From Bacillota bacterium (lineage in GTDB: Bacteria > Bacillota > Clostridia > Christensenellales > QAND01): 6,374 nucleotides of DNA. The first letter of the stretch is position 1. Every line of letters begins with the position of its first letter. A program made the position numbers and the translations under genes. Where the stretch lies: the NCBI GenBank assembly GCA_019415425.1, contig DXZF01000429.1, positions 1 to 6,374 of the forward strand, given 5' to 3'. Of the stretch, positions 1 through 5,055 are shown one piece after another. The notes beneath the pieces were generated by a model that was not told the origin of the DNA, made no database searches, and worked only from the letters and a program-made list of their open reading frames with translations.

Positions 1-1
1 G

Positions 2-685
2 GTGGATACGGTGCTGTACTTTGAGGGCGAGCGGCAGAGCAGCTTTCGCATCCTGCGCGCCGTCAAAAACCGCTTTGGCTCCACCAACGAGATCGGCGTG
101 TTCGAGATGACCAGCTTCGGCATGCGCGAAGTGGAAAACCCCTCGCAGATGCTGCTCTCGCGGCACACGCGCGGGGTGCCGGGGTCGGCCATCACGTGCA
201 GCATGGAGGGCACGCGGCCGGTACTGTGCGAAGTGCAGGCGCTGGTCAGCTCCTCGCCCTTTGGCCAGCCGCGCCGCATGGCCACCGGCGTGGACTACAA
301 CCGCATGCTGCTCATGATCGCCGTGGCCGAGCGGCGCGCCGGCATCCGCCTGTACAACTGCGATGTGTACGCCAACGCGGTCGGCGGGCTGCGGCTGAAC
401 GAGCCGGCCAGCGACCTGGCGCTGGTGGCGGCCATCGCGTCGGCGGCCAGCGGCCGGCCGCTGCGCGACGGCGTGGCGGCGATCGGCGAAGTGGGCCTCA
501 CCGGGGAGGTGCGGCCGGTTTCACAGATGGAGCGCCGTGCGTCCGAGTGCGCAAAGATGGGCTTTACAAAGCTGATCGTCCCGGCCGACAGCGTGCGCAA
601 CAGCCGCGCCCCCAAGGGGCTGGAATTCGTGCCGGTGCACCACATTGCCGCCATGCTGCAGGCGGCGCTGGCGCCCCAGAGCTGA
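2..685 (+). CDS. radA: DNA repair protein RadA (Sms), C-terminal half, 5'-truncated by window edge
   Basis: RadA is a RecA-related ATPase acting with RecA in recombinational repair, as a branch-migration helicase on recombination intermediates. Only the last 227 residues are in the window; the zinc finger and Walker A part of the ATPase core lie upstream. The visible part opens with the end of the RecA core (VDTVLYFEGER), followed by the RadA-specific KNRFG motif at local residues 22-26. A Lon-protease-like domain runs from about residue 55 to the end, with family landmarks FGQPRRMATGVDYNR (87-101), EPASD (134-138) and GEVGLTGEVRPV (162-173). RadA proteins lack the Lon Ser-Lys catalytic pair, and no GPSAG-type serine motif is seen here, so the domain is probably structural. 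The first in-frame codon in the window, a GTG at base 2, is not the real start. TGA at 683-685 ends the gene, 78 bases before carD. The order radA - carD - PIN/TRAM supports the call, though disA is often found directly after radA and is absent here. Confidence 0.96.
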   Translation: MDTVLYFEGERQSSFRILRAVKNRFGSTNEIGVFEMTSFGMREVENPSQMLLSRHTRGVPGSAITCSMEGTRPVLCEVQALVSSSPFGQPRRMATGVDYNRMLLMIAVAERRAGIRLYNCDVYANAVGGLRLNEPASDLALVAAIASAASGRPLRDGVAAIGEVGLTGEVRPVSQMERRASECAKMGFTKLIVPADSVRNSRAPKGLEFVPVHHIAAMLQAALAPQS

Positions 686-686
686 G

Positions 687-707
687 CGCGCTGCGATGCG
701 CCGCGCG
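687..707 (+). terminator. Short stem-loop just after radA, possible weak terminator
   Basis: The arms CGCGC (687-691) and GCGCG (703-707) pair. After one T/C mismatch the stem continues with GCG/CGC around an ATG loop. Only three T residues follow (708-710), and two of them belong to the -35 box of the next promoter. If it terminates at all it is probably leaky, so radA transcripts may read into carD. This GC-rich sequence forms short hairpins easily, hence the low confidence. Confidence 0.3.
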
Positions 708-708
708 T

Positions 709-738
709 TTGACAAGGTATACGGGACTGCGGTATCAT
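709..738 (+). promoter_or_regulatory. Predicted sigma-A promoter for carD
   Basis: A perfect -35 box TTGACA (709-714) is followed after 18 bases by TATCAT (733-738), five of six matches to the -10 consensus. The predicted start of transcription is near 745. The ribosome binding site AGGAGG (751-756) and the carD ATG (764) follow closely, so the leader would be only about 20 nt. carD and the downstream PIN/TRAM gene can therefore be transcribed independently of radA. Confidence 0.75.
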
Positions 739-763
739 GAACTTATATTGAGGAGGATGCCGC

Positions 764-1237
764 ATGTTCAGCGTGGGAGACCGGATCGCGTACCCAATGC
801 ACGGCGCAGGGGTGATCGAGGCGGTCGAGGAGAAGGAGATACTGGGCGAGGTCAAGCGCTACTACGTGCTGCGCTTTGCCATGGGCGGCATGAAGGTGAT
901 GGTCCCCATCGATAAGGCGGCGGAAGGCGGCCTGCGGCCGATCATTTCGCGCCAGGAAGGGGAGCGCGTGATCACCTTTCTCTCTGAAGCGTGTCCCGCC
1001 GAATGCGACAACTGGAACCGGCGATACCGGGAGAACTTTGAGCGCATGCGCACCGGCAGTGCGATGGATACGGCCGAGGTGGTGCGCGCGCTGACGCTGC
1101 GCGAGCGGCAAAAGGGGCTGTCTACCGGCGAGCGGAAAATGCTCCATACAGCCAAACAGATCCTGTGCAGCGAGCTGGTGCTGACGCTGCAGATGGAGGA
1201 AGAACAGGTGCTACAGATCATCGAGCGGGCGGTATGA
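764..1237 (+). CDS. carD: CarD/CdnL-family RNA polymerase-binding transcription regulator
   Basis: CarD-family proteins bind the RNA polymerase beta subunit and the upstream edge of the promoter bubble, stabilising the open complex, notably at rRNA promoters (known from mycobacteria, Thermus and Myxococcus). The 157 residues cover the whole family. The N-terminal Tudor-like polymerase-interaction domain (about 1-55) starts FSVGDRIAYPMHGAGVIE and includes the YYVLRF strand. A helical DNA-binding domain (about 62-155) holds NWNRRYRENFERM, AEVVRALTLRERQKGLS and GERKMLHTAKQIL. Trp84 sits where mycobacterial CarD has the tryptophan that wedges into the minor groove of the bubble edge, so DNA binding looks intact. 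The ATG start has AGGAGG seven bases upstream and a strong promoter at 709-738. The PIN/TRAM gene follows after 64 bases without an obvious promoter or terminator, so the two are probably co-transcribed. The TRCF helicase shares the N-terminal domain, but no helicase region is present. Confidence 0.95.
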   Translation: MFSVGDRIAYPMHGAGVIEAVEEKEILGEVKRYYVLRFAMGGMKVMVPIDKAAEGGLRPIISRQEGERVITFLSEACPAECDNWNRRYRENFERMRTGSAMDTAEVVRALTLRERQKGLSTGERKMLHTAKQILCSELVLTLQMEEEQVLQIIERAV

Positions 1238-1287
1238 TCCCCCCGCTTGATTTCACATACAGACCCAATGGGCGCCAGCCCGAAGAG

Positions 1288-1295
1288 AGGAGGTG
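1288..1295 (+). promoter_or_regulatory. Ribosome binding site that fixes a TTG start for the PIN/TRAM gene
   Basis: AGGAGGTG (1288-1295) is a near-perfect Shine-Dalgarno sequence. The in-frame GTG at 1293 lies inside it and cannot be the start served by it. The TTG at 1302 lies eight bases after AGGAGG, the ideal distance, so translation most likely begins there. Confidence 0.85.
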
Positions 1296-1301
1296 AAAAC
1301 A

Positions 1302-2465
1302 TTGAAACGCGTTGTACGAATCCTGATTTCCCTGTTGGGGGCGGGTGCCTTCATCGGCATTCTGGCGCTGATCTTCCAGAGCCTGTATGCGCTGGGCATC
1401 GTGAATGTGGAGGAGAGGCTGACGTCTACGGCGCTGGCCGCCATCTACGGCACGGTGGGCCTTTGCGGCCTGCTCATCACCTTCATGTGCGAGCCCGCCA
1501 TTGCGCGCGCGATGGTGCGCAACCTCAAGGCCATTGAAAACAAGATCAACCAGGTCCCCATGCAGGACGTGCTGTCGGGCATTGCAGGGCTGATGGTCGG
1601 ACTCATACTTGCACTATTACTTTCTACTTTTATCGGCCGCATTCCCGTTGCGTGGATTTCCGTACCGCTTTCGCTCATCGTGTACATCGTGATGGGGTAC
1701 CTCGGCATGACGGTGGCCATCAAACGCAAGGGCGAGCTGCCGCTGTTTGTGCGCAGGCCACAGCCCGAGATGGAGGACGGCGCACCCGAGGAGGAAGAGC
1801 GCGAGAGCCGGGAGGCGCAGGGCCGCACGCGCAAGCGCAGCGACCGCAGCGCCGATCGCAGCATCCGCAACATTCCGCCCAAGATCCTCGACACCTCGGT
1901 CATCATCGACGGGCGCATCTACGACATCGCCAAGACCGGCGTGCTGGAGGGCAGGCTGATTGTGCCCTCGTTCGTCCTAAAGGAGCTGCGCCACATTGCC
2001 GACTCCTCCGATGCGCTGCGCAGGCAGCGCGGCCGGCGCGGGCTGGACATCTTAAACGAGATGCAAAACGAGCTCAACCGCCTGCAGGTGGTCGAAAAGG
2101 AGTACGAGAATATCGAAGTGGACGAGATGCTCATCCGCCTGGCCAAGGAGATGAAGGGCAAGGTGGTGACCAACGACTTCAACCTCAACAAGGTGGCGAC
2201 GGTCAAGGGTGTGGAAGTAATCAACATCAACCAGCTGGCCAATGCGTTGAAGCCCGCTGTGTTGCCGGGCGAGGAGATGACCATCCAGATCATCCGCGAC
2301 GGCAAGGAGCAGGGGCAGGGCGTGGGGTACCTGGACGACGGCACGATGATCGTCATCGACGGCGGCCGCAACTACATCGGCAAGACGGTGACCATCAACG
2401 TCACCTCGGTCCTGCAGACGGCGGCGGGCCGCATGGTGTTTGCCAAGCTCAAATCGGCTTCCTGA
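1302..2465 (+). CDS. yacL: Membrane-anchored PIN/TRAM domain protein (YacL family)
   Basis: This is a 387-residue YacL-type protein, somewhat longer than B. subtilis YacL as I recall it (about 365). From a TTG start it has four likely membrane segments (about 7-30, 44-63, 90-110 and 117-140). A highly charged linker follows (151-190, Glu-rich then Arg-rich), then a PIN domain (about 194-315) and a C-terminal TRAM domain (about 323-384). The PIN domain starts KILDTSVIIDGRIYDI. Its likely metal-binding acids are Asp197, Glu228 (in VLKELR), Asp274 and Asp292 (in VTNDFNLNK), so a nuclease site looks intact. TRAM is a small beta-barrel that usually binds RNA, seen here in EQGQGVGYLDDGTMIVID. PIN domains are generally ribonucleases; the substrate of YacL proteins is not known to me. 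In many Firmicutes the gene lies between radA/disA or carD and ispD. Here ispD does not follow; the cluster ends at a terminator. It is probably co-transcribed with carD. Confidence 0.93.
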   Translation: MKRVVRILISLLGAGAFIGILALIFQSLYALGIVNVEERLTSTALAAIYGTVGLCGLLITFMCEPAIARAMVRNLKAIENKINQVPMQDVLSGIAGLMVGLILALLLSTFIGRIPVAWISVPLSLIVYIVMGYLGMTVAIKRKGELPLFVRRPQPEMEDGAPEEEERESREAQGRTRKRSDRSADRSIRNIPPKILDTSVIIDGRIYDIAKTGVLEGRLIVPSFVLKELRHIADSSDALRRQRGRRGLDILNEMQNELNRLQVVEKEYENIEVDEMLIRLAKEMKGKVVTNDFNLNKVATVKGVEVININQLANALKPAVLPGEEMTIQIIRDGKEQGQGVGYLDDGTMIVIDGGRNYIGKTVTINVTSVLQTAAGRMVFAKLKSAS

Positions 2466-2482
2466 AACGGGAGAGTTTACGG

Positions 2483-2520
2483 AAAAACTGCGCGCGGAAC
2501 CTTTGGGTTCCGCGCGTTTG
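2483..2520. terminator. Bidirectional rho-independent terminator between convergent operons
   Basis: A perfect 11-bp stem, CGCGCGGAACC (2491-2501) with GGTTCCGCGCG (2506-2516), encloses a TTTG loop. On the plus strand it is followed by TTTGCGTTTG, a poor but T-rich tail 25 bases after the PIN/TRAM stop. Read on the minus strand it is followed by CAG and five T residues (complement of 2483-2487), a good tail. It therefore probably ends the minus-strand lipoprotein operon efficiently and also stops the carD - PIN/TRAM transcript. Confidence 0.85.
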
Positions 2521-2548
2521 CGTTTGTGCGCTGGCACCATGGCGGGCG

Positions 2549-2585
2549 CGCACACCGCTGCGCCATACGGCGGCAGCGGTGTGCG
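2549..2585. other. Strong 13-bp hairpin without a T-tract
   Basis: CGCACACCGCTGC (2549-2561) pairs perfectly with GCAGCGGTGTGCG (2573-2585). The stem can extend inward by GCC/GGC around an ATAC loop, leaving G2572 bulged. No run of T follows on either strand. It lies in the 3' untranslated region of the lipoprotein operon, 31 bases past the TAA of the last gene and ahead of the terminator at 2491-2516. Possible roles are protection of the mRNA 3' end or an auxiliary pause site; the sequence alone does not decide. Confidence 0.6.
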
Positions 2586-2616
2586 TGGCCCGGTGGGCAG
2601 TTCCCTACCGTGGCCG

Positions 2617-3384
2617 TTACGACAGATACGTCAGCGTGGAAAAGGTCTGGTCCATCACCGTCTGTGCCTCTTCCCAAAATGCGGGCAGCGACGTGAGTGT
2701 GCAGATGTAGCCGTGCGGGCCGGCGAGGAAGGCGTAGTACTTGCCGTAAATCGTATACCCGTCTCTGTGAATGGCAAAGGGGGCGACGTAGCCCGGCATG
2801 GGCGCCTCGCTGCCCTCGATCGTGCCAATCTGCACCGGCGTGGCGACGTCGAACACAAAATCCTGTTCGGCAACGTGCAGCTGCGTATGGATGTACTGGT
2901 CAAACCCCCACGAGAACCACGCCTGCGTGCGCTCGTCCGTCAACGCCTCGGGCGTTTCAAAGGCGTAGGAGGAGATGGAAAACGACGTCAGATAGCTGGG
3001 ATCCGCGGTCAGGAAAAAGTAGACCTGCTCGTCGTCGCCCGGCACCTTGCCGCGACGCCAGTTGAGCGGCGTGTGGGTGCCAATGGACATAGACGGGTCC
3101 GCGACGTACAGCGCTTCGGTGGGATCCGACATCTCGTCCAGCTTGCCCGTCATGACGTAGCCCGACGGGTCCTCCCACTGCGGCGAACGCGTGGAAGCCG
3201 GCGCGGCGGGCGTCGTGGGCGTGGTGGCAGGCGCGGTGCTGACGGGCGCCGTGGGCGTGGCGGTAGGCGCGGTGCTGGCAGGCGGCGAAGCAGTGGAAGA
3301 GGATGCGGGCGCAGCACATGCCAAAAGCGAGAGCGGCATCAGTGCGCACAGCACAGCGGCGCAGAACTTGCGAAACACAGTCAT
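2617..3384 (-). CDS. Putative lipoprotein with Thr/Pro-rich linker and one beta-rich domain
   Basis: I do not recognise a named family. The 255-residue product starts MTVFRKF with a hydrophobic segment and a textbook lipobox LLAC, giving lipidation at Cys23, so it should be anchored to the outer face of the cell membrane. Residues 24 to about 66 are an Ala/Ser/Thr/Pro linker with a 12-residue repeat (37-48 and 49-60). The rest (about 90-254) seems to be one folded domain. It opens with a PLNW motif (106-109), has alternating strands and a PGY motif (197-199), and ends in strand YYAFL / YICTLTSLP and a final helix WEEAQTVMDQTFSTL. This resembles the layout of PsbP/Mog1-like folds, a suggestion only. 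The ATG is chosen because AAGGAGG lies six bases upstream and the signal peptide begins there; upstream in-frame codons would add 35 unlikely residues. It lies 55 bases after the other lipoprotein gene, which it resembles, so the two are probably one operon. Confidence 0.85.
   Translation of the reverse strand: MTVFRKFCAAVLCALMPLSLLACAAPASSSTASPPASTAPTATPTAPVSTAPATTPTTPAAPASTRSPQWEDPSGYVMTGKLDEMSDPTEALYVADPSMSIGTHTPLNWRRGKVPGDDEQVYFFLTADPSYLTSFSISSYAFETPEALTDERTQAWFSWGFDQYIHTQLHVAEQDFVFDVATPVQIGTIEGSEAPMPGYVAPFAIHRDGYTIYGKYYAFLAGPHGYICTLTSLPAFWEEAQTVMDQTFSTLTYLS
3215..3286 (-). repeat. Two tandem 36-bp units in the lipoprotein linker
   Basis: The unit at 3215-3250 is repeated at 3251-3286. 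The first 27 bases match at 25 positions, with GGCGCGGTGCTG shared exactly (3230-3241 and 3266-3277); the last nine bases are looser. The unit is 12 codons long and encodes the STAP-type repeat of the Thr/Pro-rich linker, so copy number changes would alter linker length without breaking the frame. Confidence 0.7.
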
Positions 3385-3409
3385 GGGGAACCTCCTTTTT
3401 TTATGTGTG

Positions 3410-3436
3410 CCCGATCCGGGAAGCGGCCGGATCGGG
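3410..3436 (-). other. Hairpin between the two lipoprotein genes
   Basis: CCCGATCCGG (3410-3419) pairs perfectly over 10 bp with CCGGATCGGG (3427-3436) around a seven-base loop. On the minus strand it begins three bases after the TGA of the upstream lipoprotein gene. It is followed by CACACATAAAAAAAGG, not by a T-run, so it is not a standard terminator. It may stabilise the upstream message or reduce readthrough to the second gene, whose ribosome binding site (3391-3397) lies just beyond it. Confidence 0.6.
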
Positions 3437-3439
3437 GTT

Positions 3440-4603
3440 TCAGGGCGACACAGAGGGGACGAGTGCCACGGAATCCAAGATGCCCTCAAACGCCTGCAGG
3501 GCCTGCTCGTGGGTGCCGGGGGCGGTGATCAGGTAGGCCTTGACCGTGTACCGGTCGGACGGCCAGAACTGCCAGAGCGTAAAGCGCCGGCGATCGCCGT
3601 TCGTAAGCGTGAGGTCGAAGCCGGTGCGGTAACCGGGATACGCCTTGGCGCCCACGGTGCAGCGCACGGGGGCTGATTCGCCCACCCTCACGCGAACGCC
3701 GTCCTCCTCGTACTCGTCCACGTATTCCTGCAGCGTCTGCGCGCACTGTGTCTGCCTGGCGTCCTCCAAATACGATAGCGAATCGGTCTCCATGGACATT
3801 GCGCCGTACACGATGGTTCCGTCCAGCGCGTCGGCAGTGTCGTATACCAGGTACATCTCGGAACCGTGCATAATGGACCAGCCCGCGGGAAGCGGGTCGA
3901 TCATCAGCCGGTTTTTGCCGGAGTCAAACAGCGCGATCTGGAAGTTCTCGGCCAGCACGCTGTCGCTGGTTTCAAGCGAGGCGAGCGCGGTCTGCACGTC
4001 GGCTTGCACCTCGGGCCAATATTCCGGCATCGACGCCAGCAGTATCAGGTGCGCGCGCGAAGGGGTCAGCCAGGTGCACAGGTACACGTACTGCCCTTCT
4101 TCTGCGCCGGCGTCCACCTGGAATTGGCGCGAAAGCCCCACAAACGGCCCGATGTCCTCAACAGTCGCGCTTTCCGTAAGCGAGACGAGCGTTCCCCCGT
4201 CGTCAAAGACGTCGCCGACAAAGGCGTAGAACGCGTTGTGGCACTGCAGGTTGGCGGCGGTGTCGTGGGGGTCGCCGTAAACGTTTTCCTCCGTGATCCA
4301 GTAGAGGTAAGTCGTGTTCTCTTCATCGGGCAGATATTGGAAAGAGGTGGAATCCAGCGAATCATGTTTAAAGCGCGTCCACTTGTTGGGCAGCTGGAAA
4401 AAGACGTCGATATGGGGATCGACATAGGTGACCAGATCCGAGAACATGCCGCGTTCACGCGGCCATGCATGCGAAGCGGGGAGCGTGGCCGCAGGCGTGG
4501 GGGAAGGTGTGGCGGGGGACACCTGCGCAGCGGGCGCGCTGCAGGCGCACAGGAAAAGGAGCAGCAGCGGGTACAACATGCGTCCGAGCCGTTTGGGAAT
4601 CAA
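3440..4603 (-). CDS. Putative lipoprotein with two tandem beta-rich domains
   Basis: I do not recognise a named family. From a TTG start the product has 387 residues: a basic n-region (KRLGR), the hydrophobic stretch LYPLLLLFL and the lipobox LCAC, so Cys21 should be lipidated and the protein held on the outer face of the membrane. A short Pro/Ala/Thr linker (22-46) follows. The rest looks like two copies of one domain. Copy 1 (about 62-212) opens DVFFQLPNKW and ends YVYLCTWL...HLILLASMPEYWPEVQADVQTALASL. Copy 2 (about 230-382) opens MIDPLPAGW, has a YPGY motif (322-325) and ends YTVKAYLITAP...EQALQAFEGILDSV. The P-x-W opening and the strand-helix ending recall PsbP/Mog1-like folds, by inference only. 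No catalytic motif is visible. The longer frame to 4627 lacks a suitable ribosome binding site; an ATG at 4579 would lose the basic n-region. It is the first gene of a probable two-lipoprotein operon, divergent from rpoB. Confidence 0.84.
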   Translation of the reverse strand: MIPKRLGRMLYPLLLLFLCACSAPAAQVSPATPSPTPAATLPASHAWPRERGMFSDLVTYVDPHIDVFFQLPNKWTRFKHDSLDSTSFQYLPDEENTTYLYWITEENVYGDPHDTAANLQCHNAFYAFVGDVFDDGGTLVSLTESATVEDIGPFVGLSRQFQVDAGAEEGQYVYLCTWLTPSRAHLILLASMPEYWPEVQADVQTALASLETSDSVLAENFQIALFDSGKNRLMIDPLPAGWSIMHGSEMYLVYDTADALDGTIVYGAMSMETDSLSYLEDARQTQCAQTLQEYVDEYEEDGVRVRVGESAPVRCTVGAKAYPGYRTGFDLTLTNGDRRRFTLWQFWPSDRYTVKAYLITAPGTHEQALQAFEGILDSVALVPSVSP

Positions 4604-4609
4604 GGGCAG

Positions 4610-4617
4610 ATCACCTC
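4610..4617 (-). promoter_or_regulatory. Ribosome binding site that fixes a TTG start for the upstream lipoprotein gene
   Basis: The minus strand reads GAGGTGAT (4617 down to 4610), a full-length match to the part of the Shine-Dalgarno consensus complementary to 16S rRNA, extending to GAGGTGATC. The in-frame TTG at 4603-4601 follows eight bases after GAGGTG. The alternative TTG at 4627 lies upstream of this site and the ATG at 4579 is too far from it. Confidence 0.8.
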
Positions 4618-4836
4618 GCAGATACAAGTGTGGGTGTCGAAGTTTGTCACTTTACCCTGCTACTATTATGGCGTAAATATGGCGCAAGTGGGACGGGCGT
4701 GCAGAAAGTGAAAGAACGCATCGGCCGCTGTGTGGAAACCGGGAGCCCCGGCCGCGCAGAGACGGCGGGAAAAGCAACGCCGGCCCGGGGAATGAAACGG
4801 CCGGCAAATGGGAAAAATTGGCCCGTATAGAGCAAA
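4618..4836. other. Non-coding stretch between the lipoprotein operon and the rpoB control region
   Basis: No credible gene is seen on either strand. The open frames here lack ribosome binding sites and look like by-products of high GC. A CATAAT on the minus strand (4670-4665) could be a -10 box for the lipoprotein operon, but no fitting -35 box lies 16-18 bases upstream of it, so I do not call that promoter. A 7-bp inverted repeat, GCCGGCC (4779-4785) and GGCCGGC (4799-4805), is present without a T-tail on the plus strand. Confidence 0.6.
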
Positions 4837-4857
4837 CGCCTTTTCAACGAAAAGGCG
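4837..4857. repeat. Perfect 9-bp inverted repeat just upstream of the rpoB promoter
   Basis: CGCCTTTTC (4837-4845) and GAAAAGGCG (4849-4857) are perfectly complementary around a three-base AAC centre. The repeat ends three bases before the -35 box at 4861. It could insulate rpoB from upstream transcription, although no T-run follows on the plus strand, or be a binding site for a dimeric regulator next to the promoter. The sequence does not decide between these. Confidence 0.6.
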
Positions 4858-4860
4858 GGA

Positions 4861-4889
4861 TTGACAAAAGTTGGACAATATGATAACAT
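4861..4889 (+). promoter_or_regulatory. Predicted sigma-A promoter with extended -10 for rpoB
   Basis: A perfect -35 box TTGACA (4861-4866) is followed after 17 bases by TAACAT (4884-4889), four of six matches to the -10 consensus. TG at 4881-4882 gives the extended -10 pattern TGnTAACAT that strengthens imperfect -10 boxes. Transcription would start near 4896, leaving a leader of about 160 nt before rpoB. The local AT-richness within a high-GC window also supports a promoter here. Confidence 0.75.
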
Positions 4890-4893
4890 CATA
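4879..4893. promoter_or_regulatory. 15-bp dyad over the rpoB -10 element, possible operator
   Basis: TATGAT (4879-4884) and ATCATA (4888-4893) are perfect inverted copies around AAC. The dyad covers the extended -10 and reaches almost to the predicted transcription start, a position where a bound dimer would block RNA polymerase. AT-rich promoter DNA forms such short dyads by chance fairly often, so this remains a candidate. Confidence 0.4.
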
Positions 4894-4895
4894 AA

Positions 4896-5055
4896 TTGCA
4901 TCAGTATCCCCTAAAAAGTGGATGCCAACGCAGCGGAAAGCGAAATTTTCGCCTTTCCGATGACCACATTGTACAGCCCTTTTTCGCAAAAGGCAAGAGG
5001 GAATGCGCGGGCTTTGTCGGGCCCGCACGATTACGGATTGGGAGTGAAGCTTTAC
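4896..5055 (+). promoter_or_regulatory. Structured 5' leader of rpoB
   Basis: The predicted leader of about 160 nt can form three hairpins. The first pairs CGGAAAG-CGAA (4934-4944) with TTCG-C-CTTTCCG (4948-4959), with one bulged C. The second pairs CCTTTT (4978-4983) with AAAAGG (4988-4993). The third pairs GCGCGGGC (5005-5012) with GCCCGCAC (5021-5028), with one mismatch. None is followed by a T-run, so classical attenuation is not evident. The ribosome binding site GGGAGTGA (5040-5047) follows the third stem closely. I recognise no known riboswitch or ribosomal-protein leader. Confidence 0.5.

Noticed and set aside
295..855. Long minus-strand open frame across radA and carD
   Set aside because: It lies antisense to two clearly conserved genes, has no ribosome binding site and no recognisable protein pattern; high GC keeps such frames open.
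1652..2710. 352-codon plus-strand frame overlapping the PIN/TRAM gene
   Set aside because: Its translation is rich in Arg, Gly, Gln and His as expected from a shifted frame of the real gene, and it runs through the terminator at 2491-2516.
2440..3528. 362-codon plus-strand frame across the lipoprotein gene
   Set aside because: It starts inside the PIN/TRAM gene, crosses the terminator, and contains a Gly/Arg-rich stretch that is the complement of the Thr/Pro-rich linker.
4644..4669. Plus-strand promoter-like boxes TTGTCA and TATTAT
   Set aside because: The spacing is 14 bases, too short, and no plus-strand gene follows before the much better promoter at 4861.
4665..4670. Minus-strand -10 box CATAAT for the lipoprotein operon
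   Set aside because: No acceptable -35 box lies 16-18 bases upstream, so the operon's promoter remains unassigned.
4700..4830. Possible small plus-strand gene starting QKVKERIGRC
   Set aside because: No ribosome binding site precedes the GTG and no promoter serves it; the short frame is compatible with chance.
5044..5046. GTG as an alternative rpoB start
   Set aside because: It lies inside the ribosome binding sequence that correctly serves the ATG at 5056, and the MVH start fits the family.
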